NCBI GenBank assembly: GCA_964413275.1
Contig: CAYPSO010000104.1
Span: 1-15,368 of the forward strand
DNA length: 15,368 bases
Origin: JAABRE01 sp964413275
Lineage (GTDB): Bacteria > Cyanobacteriota > Cyanobacteriia > Cyanobacteriales > JAABRE01
Direction: 5' to 3'
Positions 1 through 6,655 of this stretch are shown here, one piece after another. The position numbers were made by a program, and so were the translations under genes. Numbering within the stretch: the first letter of the stretch is position 1; each line of letters starts with the position of its first letter. The notes under the pieces were generated by a model that had not been told where the DNA came from, did not search any database, and saw only the letters and a program-made list of their open reading frames with translations.

Positions 1-421
1 GCTCAGGTTGATAGTAATTAATATCCCTAGAACCTATCAACTTAAGCTTACCTATACCTTTTTTGTCGGTAAAAGTAATATGACGCTTATCATCCGATAG
101 TTTCCATCCAGAGACTTTATATTCAACTGAACGAGAGTGTTTTTTGAATTTAGGATACCCGCAATTTTCATAAAAACGAGTAATTGCTCTTAACGTTCTC
201 TCAACAGCAGTTTGGCAAGCATGGGAGTTTAAATCATTAACAAATTCAAAATCTTTCCTGAGTCTAGTGTTGTATCTGAATAATTCAGCCTTGCCTACAC
301 CACGATTCTCCATCCAATAACGTAAGACTTTATTCCGAACAAATTGAGTTGTCCGAATAGCTTCGTTAATGGCTGAGACTTGATCAGGTTTTGGATTGAC
401 TTTATATTCTAGTACAAACAT
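1..421 (-). CDS. tnpB: TnpB (IS200/IS605 OrfB-type) transposon nuclease, N-terminal part, runs off the left edge
   Basis: An open frame reads leftward from an ATG at 421 and is still open at position 1, giving about 140 residues. It begins MFVLEYKVNPKPDQ and continues with FVRNKVLRYWMEN, a helical segment, then YPKFKKHSRSVEYKVSGWKL and a K/G-rich beta region. This matches the helix-turn-helix and WED-like N-terminal half of TnpB/OrfB proteins. TnpB is the RNA-guided nuclease partner of IS200/IS605 and IS1341-type elements. The RuvC catalytic residues and the zinc finger would lie outside the window, so activity cannot be judged. No tnpA is seen. The start codon lies only 16 bp from the stop of the neighbouring kinase and no good ribosome binding site is visible. 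The left end of the element may therefore overlap the kinase tail. Confidence 0.85.
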   Translation of the reverse strand, partial: MFVLEYKVNPKPDQVSAINEAIRTTQFVRNKVLRYWMENRGVGKAELFRYNTRLRKDFEFVNDLNSHACQTAVERTLRAITRFYENCGYPKFKKHSRSVEYKVSGWKLSDDKRHITFTDKKGIGKLKLIGSRDINYYQPE

Positions 422-437
422 TTTGATACTGCATCAA

Positions 438-1672
438 TTAGGGGTCAAATTCTCCCTGTCCACTGTAGTATCCTAGTATTCCTGCCAAGGGGAAAGAAAC
501 TACACATAAAGCAATCAGCAAAGAGGAACTAAATCCCAACACGCCAAGGATTCCCGCACAAACACTTGTTGCTGTGGTAAGCAACACATAGAGTAAAGTA
601 ACCCAACCATTAAAACCTCTATTGTAGAAATTATTCTCAATAATATTACCTATATTTTTTTTGATATTACTAACCATTCCTCTTGCAAAAAGTTGATTGA
701 CGATAACTCCAATAATTAAAGCTGCAACTATACCCACAATAGCTCCAAGCGTTCCACCAATTATCTTAAAGATGCCCCAAGCAATTACTATACATACAGG
801 AAAAACAAAATCGCCACCAAATGTAAAGGCAATCGCTAAAAGTATTACCAACACAGAAAAAGCAAAAAGAAAATTTTGTACAGCGATAGATAAAGTAGCC
901 GTAGTTAACCACTGCCAAGTTTGCACTACTGCTCCTGAAACAACTGCCGAGCCTAACCCTAAAGTAGCGATAAATCCATAAGGAGGTTGATTTTTTTTCT
1001 TAAGAGCTTTATCTTTTTGGGAGGCAAGTAAAGCTTTTTGAACAATCTCTGGATCATCAAGTCCGAGCCGAGAAATAACTTCTGAATAGGAAATTTGATG
1101 AGATTCAGGGAAACTAATTGAATCAGTTAATTTTAATTCATTTAAAGCCGTAACTGCATCAGGATAACGATTAGTGGGTAATGGTTCAACCATTTTCTCT
1201 AACCAATCAACAAACCTTGAATCTTGAAAAATAACTTGATTCTTAAAGTTAATTTTATTAGTTGAAAAATCAACCAGACGGCCAATATTAGCTGAATTTG
1301 TATTGGTAATTAAGCAGATTAAAGTTACACCTAAACCATATAAATCTGAGGCTTTACTTAATTTTTGGTTATGAATTTGTTCGGGTGGCATAAACCCCAT
1401 AGTACCACCAAATAAACTACTGACAGCTAGAGTATTATCACCAATTCGAGCTAAACCAAAATCTACTAAATAAGCTTGGTTATTATCATCAATTAAAATA
1501 TTCTCTGGTTTAATATCTCTGTGAAAAACTGGCGGTTTTCTTCCTTGTAAATATACCAATATTTCTAAAATCTGAATAGCTATATTTTTGATTTCTTCGA
1601 GGCTAAAATTACGAGGTGTTGATAATGGTTCACCATCAATATAGTCTTGAACTAAGCATAATCCATCATTAC
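438..1672 (-). pseudogene. Membrane Ser/Thr protein kinase missing its N-lobe, truncated by the IS630 element
   Basis: Read leftward, the frame carries the C-lobe of a eukaryote-like Ser/Thr kinase: hinge-like CLVQDYIDGEPL, catalytic loop HRDIKPEN, the DFG triad in LVDFGLARI, and PPEQ in place of the usual APE motif. About 55 residues of linker follow, then roughly 180 residues rich in hydrophobic segments (perhaps six membrane spans), including AIVGIVAALIIGVIVNQL. The glycine-rich loop and the ATP-anchoring lysine are absent. The homologous frame runs upstream to about 1675-1682, where IS630 sequence begins and an in-frame stop follows. A TTG at 1559 could start a 373-residue product, but it would still lack the N-lobe. 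Integral-membrane Ser/Thr kinases are common in cyanobacteria. This copy is most likely inactive as a kinase. Confidence 0.85.
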
Positions 1673-1674
1673 TA

Positions 1675-2785
1675 TAGCAATCCTAAGTAGCTTGTGGCAT
1701 AATTCCATATTGATGAAGTTTAGGGAAATCAAATATTTGACCGTCTAGGAAAAACTTAAATAGCCATTTTACTACTTGAAAAGATTTGCATAAATGATAG
1801 AATTTCCTGAGCCAATTTTTCCCTTGTAACCAAATGTCTTCTACAGGGTTTTGTTCTGGGGCATTAGGGGCAAATTTTGTACATATTATTTGCCATTCTT
1901 CAGAAGATAAATCTTTATTAATATCATTTAAGTATTCTCTAAATTCTTTTGAATCATGATAAGTTGCTCCGTCCCCAAATATTGCTAGTTTTTTCCCTGG
2001 TCTTTGCTTTTGTAAATGCTTCAGAAAATCGATGGTATTTTCTGTATTTCCACTTTGATATTCTTTGATAATAAATTCTTTTGTTTGATAATCTAATGCT
2101 CCATAATAAGTTTGTCTACTTTTTTCATTTTTGATGGGGATTTCTATTCTCATATCTGTTCTTCCCCATACATATCCTAAAAGATCTCCCCAGAGAAGAT
2201 GACATTCATCAATCATAAACACAACAACATTTCCCGCTTCTATCTCGGGTTTCCATTTTTCTAAAAGTGTCTCGATTTCTTTTTTTTTTGCTTCTACCAA
2301 TTGCTCATTTCTGGCTGGATTATTTTTTTGAGTTTTTTTCCAACTTATGCCTGCTTCTTGAAATAAATTATAATAACTTTGAGCAGATTCAAAAATAATA
2401 TCGTACTCTTTTTCTAAATGAAGTTTTAAATCTGATAATCTTAAGTATTCTTTTTCTCTTAACCACTGGATAACTTTGGGTTTTTCTTCTGTTTTCAAAT
2501 AACTTTTGCGTCCTTCATATTTGATTTTTAAATTTTCCACGCCTTCAAATATTGCACAATTTTTCCACTTACTAATAAACTGGTGTGATACCCCTAATAA
2601 GTGTTTGATTTCACGATAATGTTTTCCTTGCAACTTCATTTTTACCGCTAAAGCTCTTTTAATTTCTCGAGCATCTTTTGTTTGATTAATAAAATGCTCT
2701 AACTCATCTAAGATATTCATTTTTATCCTTAAGATTTTTGCTTGACACTAAGATTATATCTGCTACAACTCAAATGGGATTGCTA
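1675..2785 (-). mobile_element. IS630-family insertion sequence, complete, flanked by TA
   Basis: The left end reads TATAGCAATCC (1673-1683) and the right end GGATTGCTATA (2777-2787). These are perfect inverted repeats of 11 bp. Pairing resumes further in, for example CTTGTGGCA near the left end against GTTGTAGCA read from the right. Taking TA at 1673-1674 and 2786-2787 as the target duplication gives an element of about 1,111 bp with one transposase gene. Duplication of TA is the hallmark of IS630/Tc1-type transposition. Because the ends read TATA, the boundary could be shifted by 2 bp. The sequences on either side belong to two unrelated broken genes. Confidence 0.9.
1683..2720 (-). CDS. 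IS630-family DDE transposase
   Basis: This is a 345-residue transposase that appears intact. The N-terminal part is a helix-turn-helix DNA-binding region (LLGVSHQFISKWKN, about residues 42-55). The catalytic core has the three expected acidic positions: Asp in VVVFMIDECHLLW, Asp in LAIFGDGATYHDS, and Glu in APEQNPVEDIWLQ. The DE-x-H, D-x-A-x-x-H and NP-x-E patterns are typical of IS630 enzymes. The length is normal for the family. The ATG at 2718-2720 is preceded by a purine-rich AAGGAT-like site, supporting this start. The stop lies almost at the left inverted repeat, as in compact IS elements. No frameshift or stop is seen, so the element could still be mobile. Confidence 0.93.
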   Translation of the reverse strand: MNILDELEHFINQTKDAREIKRALAVKMKLQGKHYREIKHLLGVSHQFISKWKNCAIFEGVENLKIKYEGRKSYLKTEEKPKVIQWLREKEYLRLSDLKLHLEKEYDIIFESAQSYYNLFQEAGISWKKTQKNNPARNEQLVEAKKKEIETLLEKWKPEIEAGNVVVFMIDECHLLWGDLLGYVWGRTDMRIEIPIKNEKSRQTYYGALDYQTKEFIIKEYQSGNTENTIDFLKHLQKQRPGKKLAIFGDGATYHDSKEFREYLNDINKDLSSEEWQIICTKFAPNAPEQNPVEDIWLQGKNWLRKFYHLCKSFQVVKWLFKFFLDGQIFDFPKLHQYGIMPQAT

Positions 2786-2787
2786 TA

Positions 2788-3055
2788 GCATCTTATTTAC
2801 TGTTGTGGCCGATAATCTTTCCTTTAAGGCAGTACGAATTGCTGCTGTGTGACGGTAACGCAGCTTCGACCAATCCAAAGTCATGGCATCACAACGATTA
2901 TCCGTTAACAATCGGGCGATCGCATTGAGGGAAGAACGCATAGTACGCTGACTACCGTAGCTTAACGAACCCAGATAGACAGAAGCTGGATGAACATTAA
3001 GGGGAACAGGTTTGGTAAGAATCAGAGGGAGATTGCCCCAGGGCGTTTTCTTCTT
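2788..3055 (-). pseudogene. Tyrosine recombinase (phage-integrase type) N-terminal fragment
   Basis: Reading leftward from 3055, the open frame encodes VHPASVYLGSL, TMRSSLNAIARLL, MTLDWSKLRYRHTAAIRTAL and SATTVNKML. This is the helical core-binding (SAM-like) N-terminal domain of XerC/XerD-like integrases. The frame is cut at 2786-2788 by the IS630 end, so the catalytic R-H-R-Y domain is missing. Upstream there is an in-frame stop at 3056-3058 and no ATG, GTG or TTG before the conserved region, so the 5' end is also damaged. The family call rests on pattern recognition of a short domain. The fragment is certainly not functional. Confidence 0.7.
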
Positions 3056-3083
3056 TTATAGTTTAAATAGAACAATCAGATTT

Positions 3084-3100
3084 AAGTAATAAGTAATAAG
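3084..3100. repeat. Short heptamer tandem repeat, AAGTAAT x 2.4
   Basis: Two perfect copies of AAGTAAT are followed by AAG in the spacer upstream of the 119-residue gene. It is short on its own, but its 7-bp period matches the longer arrays at 6085, 7371, 12379 and 15321. Confidence 0.5.
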
Positions 3101-3187
3101 TTTTTTTTTACTCTAAATTTTCTATCTTCTATGTTACTATAAATAAGATAAGGTAAAAAATTAGTAATTACATAGTATTAAAGAATT

Positions 3188-3547
3188 ATGTCAGAAATAA
3201 CGCTTAATTTACCAGATGAATTAGTTATGCGTCTTGAAAATTTAACAGAACAATTACCTCAGATTTTAGAGTTAGGTTTAAGAGAGTTTAATGCTAGTTC
3301 TCAAGTAGGATTTAAAGGCACTGCGGAAGTTTTAGAATTTTTAGCTTCTTTACCTGAACCGTCCGAAATCATTGCTTTACGTCCCCATGAAGATTTTCAA
3401 AATCAAATTGAGGTTTTATTAGACAAAAATAGTTCCCAGAATTTAAGTCCTGCTGAAGAGAAATTATGGGAACAATATCAATATCTAGAACATTTAATTC
3501 GTATGGCTAAAGCAAAAGCTTATTTAAAATTAAAAGCAAATCAGTAA
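3188..3547 (+). CDS. Small protein of unknown function upstream of an HNH endonuclease
   Basis: This is a 119-residue acidic, helical, soluble protein. It opens with a beta strand followed by a helix (ITLNLPDELVMRLENL), which resembles the start of ribbon-helix-helix proteins, then LPQILELGLREF. The rest is helical and charged, with the pattern LSPAEEKLWEQYQYLEHLIR near the C-terminus. No catalytic motif is visible. The next gene, an HNH endonuclease, starts 7 bp after the stop, so the two are very probably co-transcribed. A regulator or antitoxin-like partner role is possible by analogy with other two-gene modules, but nothing in the sequence proves it. The spacer upstream has no strong ribosome binding site. 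Coding status is supported by length, composition and the tight pairing. Confidence 0.75.
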   Translation: MSEITLNLPDELVMRLENLTEQLPQILELGLREFNASSQVGFKGTAEVLEFLASLPEPSEIIALRPHEDFQNQIEVLLDKNSSQNLSPAEEKLWEQYQYLEHLIRMAKAKAYLKLKANQ

Positions 3548-3554
3548 TAAATTG

Positions 3555-3983
3555 ATGAGTAAAAGCTATATTTCGGCACAATTAAGGAGAAAAGTAGATC
3601 AGCGTTCTCAACAACGTTGTGAATATTGTTTAATTCCAGAAATAGCTACTTTTGCTAGTCATCAAATTGACCATATTATCGCTGAAAAACATGGTGGATT
3701 AACTGAATTAAATAATTTAGCTTTATCTTGTACATTGTGTAATAAACACAAAGGTAGTGATTTAACTTCTATCGACCCAAAAACTGAAAAAATTGAGCCT
3801 TTGTTTAATCCTCGTCAAGATTTATGGCTAGAACATTTCCAAATTAAGGATGGTGTGATTATTCCTTTAACGGCAACAGGAAGGGTTACGGAGAAACTAT
3901 TGCAATTTAATTTAACAGAGCGTATTCAGGAGCGTAAATTGTTGATTGAAGCTAAAATTTATCAATTACCTGTAAAGGAATAG
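3555..3983 (+). CDS. HNH endonuclease family protein
   Basis: This is a 142-residue protein with a single HNH nuclease domain. Visible elements are a first zinc-type pair CEYC (C22, C25), the core HQIDHIIAEKHGG with D39 and H40, the LNNLALSC segment, and a second pair C59-x-x-C62 followed by NKHKGSDL. HNH domains are small metal-dependent DNA nucleases found in restriction, mobile and toxin contexts. The C-terminal half includes the segment EPLFNPRQDLWLEHF, familiar from cyanobacterial members of this group. I chose the ATG at 3555 over the adjoining TTG at 3552. It forms a two-gene unit with the 119-residue protein 7 bp upstream. It sits among mobile-element debris, but the frame is intact and the key residues are present. 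Confidence 0.9.
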   Translation: MSKSYISAQLRRKVDQRSQQRCEYCLIPEIATFASHQIDHIIAEKHGGLTELNNLALSCTLCNKHKGSDLTSIDPKTEKIEPLFNPRQDLWLEHFQIKDGVIIPLTATGRVTEKLLQFNLTERIQERKLLIEAKIYQLPVKE

Positions 3984-4045
3984 TTTCCTAAACATTTAAA
4001 ATAATTAAAGTTTAAAGAATCTTTATATTACTATAATAACTATCA

Positions 4046-4303
4046 GTGAAATCAGAAAAAGTACAAGAAATTGAAAAAGTTTTCCAAGGCCTAGTTAATC
4101 CAACAATAGCAGAACATTCACAGAAGTTTTTTCAAACCCATCAAGGAGGATATGGTGAAGGAGATAAATTTCTAGGTATCCGAAACCAAAAGATAAAGTC
4201 CGAAGATAATTTAGTGATAATACTTTATTTTCTCTCTTTTTTGCTCAATTCTTCCTCTTTTTTCGTTTTTATTTCTTCATTTAGTCTAAACTACAGTTAT
4301 TAA
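4046..4303 (+). pseudogene. Remnant of a DNA alkylation repair (AlkD-like) gene
   Basis: From a GTG at 4046 about 50 residues resemble the N-terminus of AlkD-type DNA alkylation repair proteins. The clearest block is LVNPTIAEHSQKFFQTHQGG, followed by YGEGDKFLGIRN. AlkD-family enzymes are HEAT-repeat proteins of over 200 residues that excise N3- and N7-alkylated purines. Here similarity ends near 4200. The remaining 30 or so residues are low-complexity and hydrophobic (FLLNSSSFFVFISSFS) and run to a stop at 4301-4303. The rest of the gene is not found downstream. A TATAAT sits at 4032-4037, very close to the start. This is best read as a 3'-deleted fragment. Confidence 0.75.
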
Positions 4304-4326
4304 GATCCGGTGAATAGGATGGCAAG

Positions 4327-4354
4327 TATAGCAACCGCCTTAGCGGTTGCTATA
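4327..4354. repeat. Perfect 12-bp-stem palindrome with IS630-like ends
   Basis: TATAGCAACCGC (4327-4338) is separated by CTTA from its exact reverse complement GCGGTTGCTATA (4343-4354). The outer eight bases, TATAGCAA, are identical to the outer eight bases of the IS630 element at 1673. No run of T follows the stem, so an intrinsic terminator is unlikely. It may be a minimal non-autonomous element or a dispersed palindromic repeat. Confidence 0.75.
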
Positions 4355-4626
4355 TCAGGATTTATGATTTATAACTAACTTTTAATAAAAACTTAAAAAA
4401 AGAATAACCTTATGCTGTTAGCTTAGACTCGAAGTTCAAATTTTTACCTAAATCTTTCTGAATGTGAGAGGGTTTTTAAATATAAGCAATCAGACAAACT
4501 TATCTTAAGGTGAAGACATCATTTGATATAGACAGTCAATCTTATCTCAATGAGAAAACACATCTAGAAATCCGTATTATACTTCTGTTGTTTCATCTCA
4601 AAAAGTAAAAAAATTTTAAATTGTTT

Positions 4627-4642
4627 CTGGAAAAAGTTCCAG
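4627..4642. promoter_or_regulatory. Inverted repeat CTGGAA-N4-TTCCAG
   Basis: A perfect 6+6 dyad with the spacer AAAG lies immediately upstream of the first copy of the 40-bp direct repeat. It has the size and symmetry of a dimeric regulator site, but no regulator is encoded nearby and the assignment is inference only. Confidence 0.35.
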
Positions 4643-4646
4643 GTTC

Positions 4647-4686
4647 GATGTAGATAAACACAGATTAAAAGTAATTCCAATTTTAT
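4647..4686 (+). repeat. Imperfect direct repeat, copy 1
   Basis: The unit begins GATGTAGATAAACACA and ends CAATTTTA. Copy 2 at 4839-4878 begins GATGTAGATAAGCACA and also ends CAATTTTA, with scattered differences between. The two copies are 192 bp apart and both lie in the leader of the gene at 4920, which suggests a shared regulatory role or a local duplication. Confidence 0.6.
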
Positions 4687-4713
4687 TGGAAATTGTTAGA
4701 TTATGAGGAAACC

Positions 4714-4743
4714 ACCAATAGGGAGATTATTGGCCCTATTGGT
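4714..4743. promoter_or_regulatory. Hairpin with an alternative fold in the leader region
   Basis: ACCAATAGGG (4714-4723) pairs perfectly with CCCTATTGGT (4734-4743) across a 10-base loop. The loop contains TATTGG, which can instead pair with CCAATA of the left arm, so two mutually exclusive hairpins are possible. No T-run follows. It could be a transcribed regulatory structure or a dispersed palindrome. Confidence 0.4.
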
Positions 4744-4776
4744 AGAGTGCCAACAACATAAAATTAATAGCTAATC

Positions 4777-4794
4777 ACTTTAAAATTGTAAAGT
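4777..4794. promoter_or_regulatory. Inverted repeat ACTTTA-N6-TAAAGT
   Basis: A perfect 6+6 dyad with spacer AAATTG lies about 125 bp upstream of the gene at 4920. It is symmetrical like an operator, but in AT-rich DNA such a dyad can arise by chance. Confidence 0.3.
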
Positions 4795-4838
4795 GTAAAA
4801 AAAGAAAAACATATTTTTTCCAAAAAAGCTACTGATCT

Positions 4839-4878
4839 GATGTAGATAAGCACAAATTAACAGCTAACTCAATTTTAC
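4839..4878 (+). repeat. Imperfect direct repeat, copy 2
   Basis: Second copy of the unit at 4647-4686, ending about 40 bp before the ATG at 4920. The shared core is GATGTAGATAA(A/G)CACA(G/A)ATTAA, and the ends share CAATTTTA. Confidence 0.6.
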
Positions 4879-4919
4879 CTCAAATTTGTAATTCAAACAA
4901 TCTCGAAAACGGAGAAATT

Positions 4920-6053
4920 ATGGTACTGAGCATGACACAGCAGACAGCCGCATTTCCGACTATCGATCTTAGTTGTTCGCCTAAAGTTGAGCGTTTAACT
5001 GCTTGTAAATATTGGCTACTTTTTCTTTATCGTTACTATTTTGTAGGAAGAAATCAATATGGACCTTATGGTTCTCCTTCCTGCGTTGAGCAAATGAAAA
5101 AAATTGAAAATAATATCAAAGCTCAATCTCAATCCTATGAAGATGCACCGACGCTACCAATTCCTGAATTAAGCCTTGAAGATATTTCCCCAGAACAATT
5201 TCATGAGATATATTTAAAATCGAATACTCCAGTCGTTTTTCGGGGAGCAGCTAAACACTGGCAAGCCGTGCAAACTTGGACACCAGAATTTTTTGCTACT
5301 AACTATGGTCATGAATTAGTTTCTACCCGCGTTCGTGCCAACGAGCTAAATGAAGAAGCCTTACGTTATGTAGATATTCCTCTATCTGAAGTAGTAGAAA
5401 ATATCAAAAAGGGTGGTACTTATTATCCCGGACATACTGAAGATTTATTTAACAGAAATCCTGCCCTTCGTAATTCCCTCGATCTCAAAACTTTGGGAGA
5501 ATACTTAAGTGTTCGACAACAAAGAATTATGTCCACCCAACTCTTTTTGTCTGGAGGAGGAGTGCGCTCGGCTTGGCACGCCACTGGAGGGCCCAATCTA
5601 TTTACTATGGTATATGGCCGCAAAGAATGGACTTTGGTTCATCCTCAACATTCTATGTGGATGCACCCAATCACTCGTAAAGACATGTTTTATGCAGCTA
5701 CTATGATTGATTGGAAAAAAAGCAATGATGAGATTGAAGCAGATGGTTATCCTTTATATCGCTACATTCCTAAATTTGCGACAACCTTAGAGCCGGGGGA
5801 TGTTCTATTTTCTCCTCAGTGGTGGTGGCACTGTGTAGATACTCCTGAAACTTCTATTGGTATTGCTTCACGAGCCATTAACAATATGTTCGTAGGTCAT
5901 GAATTGTTTTCCTTAATGTGGATTACCTCAAATCGCTTCCGCCAAACCGTTTGGACTTGTTTTAAAGACGGTTGGGGTTCAGATGCTGCTAGTGGCGCTA
6001 AGCTTGCCTTTGAGTTTGATCAACAAGAGTTTATCAGAAGAGTTTCTGTTTAA
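4920..6053 (+). CDS. Cupin_8/JmjC-like domain protein with an altered iron-binding motif
   Basis: This is a 377-residue soluble protein. After about 100 residues without recognised motifs comes the pattern TPVVFRGAAKHW (103-114), typical of the cupin_8 (JmjC/FIH-like) hydroxylase family. The double-stranded beta-helix core follows with WHATGGPNLFTMVYGRKEW (219-237) and LEPGDVLFSPQWWWHCV (290-306). In Fe(II)/2-oxoglutarate hydroxylases the first motif reads H-x-D/E. Here it is H220-A-T222, so the carboxylate ligand is replaced by threonine, while the distal His (H304) and a candidate 2-oxoglutarate lysine (K235) remain. The protein may be a modified oxygenase, may use another ligand such as halide or water, or may have lost catalysis. 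GGAG at 4911-4914 supports the ATG at 4920. It is the first gene of the co-directional block. A hydroxylase acting on a small molecule or amino acid is the family-based expectation. Confidence 0.85.
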   Translation: MVLSMTQQTAAFPTIDLSCSPKVERLTACKYWLLFLYRYYFVGRNQYGPYGSPSCVEQMKKIENNIKAQSQSYEDAPTLPIPELSLEDISPEQFHEIYLKSNTPVVFRGAAKHWQAVQTWTPEFFATNYGHELVSTRVRANELNEEALRYVDIPLSEVVENIKKGGTYYPGHTEDLFNRNPALRNSLDLKTLGEYLSVRQQRIMSTQLFLSGGGVRSAWHATGGPNLFTMVYGRKEWTLVHPQHSMWMHPITRKDMFYAATMIDWKKSNDEIEADGYPLYRYIPKFATTLEPGDVLFSPQWWWHCVDTPETSIGIASRAINNMFVGHELFSLMWITSNRFRQTVWTCFKDGWGSDAASGAKLAFEFDQQEFIRRVSV

Positions 6054-6084
6054 ACTCATTGGTTATTGGTCATTCTAGACTCTT

Positions 6085-6123
6085 TGATAACTGATAACTG
6101 ATAACTGATAACTGATAACTGAT
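6085..6123. repeat. Heptamer tandem array, TGATAAC x 5.6
   Basis: Five perfect copies of TGATAAC plus TGAT lie in the 81-bp spacer between the cupin-type gene and the MAPEG gene. The period of 7 and the perfect identity of the copies fit the STRR repeats known from cyanobacteria. The array ends 11 bp before the MAPEG start, just before its ribosome binding site. Confidence 0.92.
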
Positions 6124-6134
6124 TAGAGGTAATC

Positions 6135-6566
6135 ATGGAACCAGCGATTTACTGGTATTCGTTATGTGCTGTGGTCTTGTTTTTAAAGATGTTTGCCCTC
6201 TCAGCCTATCAAGGATTTTATCGTCTCACTAGACGTATATTTGTAAATCCAGAAGATGCTGGAGTTTTCAACAAAACTGCTGCTGAAGAAGAGCTACCCC
6301 AGGTAAGACGAGCAGCTAAAGCATGGCTTAATGACTTAGAAAATATTCCCATTTTTTTAGGTCTAGGTACAGCTTATATTTTCATCGGTGCTTCTCCTAA
6401 AGCTGCAACTATCATCTTTCCTCTTTTCACAATTGCCCGCATTTTGCATACCTTAACTTATCTTCTCGGTTTACAGCCTTGGCGAACTATTGTCTTTGCA
6501 GTAGGAATGCTTTGTCTATTTATTATGAGCTTGAATATAGGCTTAGTTTTGTTGGGATTTGCCTAA
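6135..6566 (+). CDS. MAPEG-family membrane protein (microsomal glutathione transferase type)
   Basis: This is a 143-residue integral membrane protein with four predicted membrane helices, the usual MAPEG size and topology. Diagnostic features are the cytoplasmic loop and second helix with RRAAKAWLNDLENIPIFLG (basic residues, then N-x-x-EN-x-P) and the later RILHTLTYLLGLQPWR, which carries the conserved R-x-x-H-T-x-x-Y signature. MAPEG proteins act as trimers and bind glutathione at helix interfaces; members include microsomal glutathione transferases and prostaglandin E synthase. AGAGGT at 6125-6130 supports the ATG at 6135. A second, soluble glutathione transferase lies 3 kb downstream in the same block, which strengthens a glutathione link. 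The substrate is unknown; conjugation or peroxidase activity on a lipophilic intermediate is the family-based guess. Confidence 0.9.
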   Translation: MEPAIYWYSLCAVVLFLKMFALSAYQGFYRLTRRIFVNPEDAGVFNKTAAEEELPQVRRAAKAWLNDLENIPIFLGLGTAYIFIGASPKAATIIFPLFTIARILHTLTYLLGLQPWRTIVFAVGMLCLFIMSLNIGLVLLGFA

Positions 6567-6576
6567 TCTGTTATTA

Positions 6577-6620
6577 GTTCGTAGGACGGCAAAAGCGGTT
6601 CCTTCGACAGCATAGTTAAT
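6577..6620. repeat. Degenerate spacer element, copy A (GTTCGTAG ... GTTAAT)
   Basis: This spacer starts with GTTCGTAG 10 bp after the MAPEG stop and ends with GTTAAT. The spacer after the next gene (7315-7359) has the same start, the same end and nearly the same length, but a divergent middle. They look like relatives of one dispersed element. The first seven bases equal the heptamer of the array at 12386. Confidence 0.4.
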
Positions 6621-6655
6621 TTTAAACACATACCATGAGGTGAAAGTATTTCAAC

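Larger units (their letters stand above)
4304..4919. other. Gene-free region upstream of the biosynthetic-type block
   Basis: No coding frame of credible length was seen on either strand. The stretch is AT-rich and structured. It holds a perfect 12-bp-stem palindrome (4327-4354), several smaller dyads (4627-4642, 4714-4743, 4777-4794) and two imperfect copies of a 40-bp sequence (4647-4686 and 4839-4878). This is probably the promoter and leader region of the gene at 4920. No confident -35/-10 pair could be chosen. Confidence 0.6.

Noticed and set aside
697..981. 94-residue plus-strand frame opposite the kinase membrane region
   Set aside because: It is antisense to the hydrophobic segments, has a composition expected of a mirror frame, shows no domain and no RBS.
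4230..4300. Short minus-strand frame with a lysine/glutamate-rich tail
   Set aside because: Only about 20 codons, no start, and the purine-rich strand makes such a run likely by chance.
4327..4354. Rho-independent terminator
   Set aside because: The stem is perfect, but no T-run follows and the nearest upstream gene is a dead remnant; the IS630-like ends fit a repeat better.
5423..5623. Antisense and alternative-frame short genes inside the cluster (also near 5509, 7811, 9659, 10049)
   Set aside because: Each lies wholly within a well-supported gene, lacks motifs and has no RBS.
6085..6123. CRISPR-like array
   Set aside because: The units are 7 bp, directly abutting and without spacers, so this is a simple tandem repeat.
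6635..6643. Small upstream frame (ATG AGG TGA) as a leader peptide
   Set aside because: It is two codons long and coincides with the GAGGTG ribosome binding site of the next gene.
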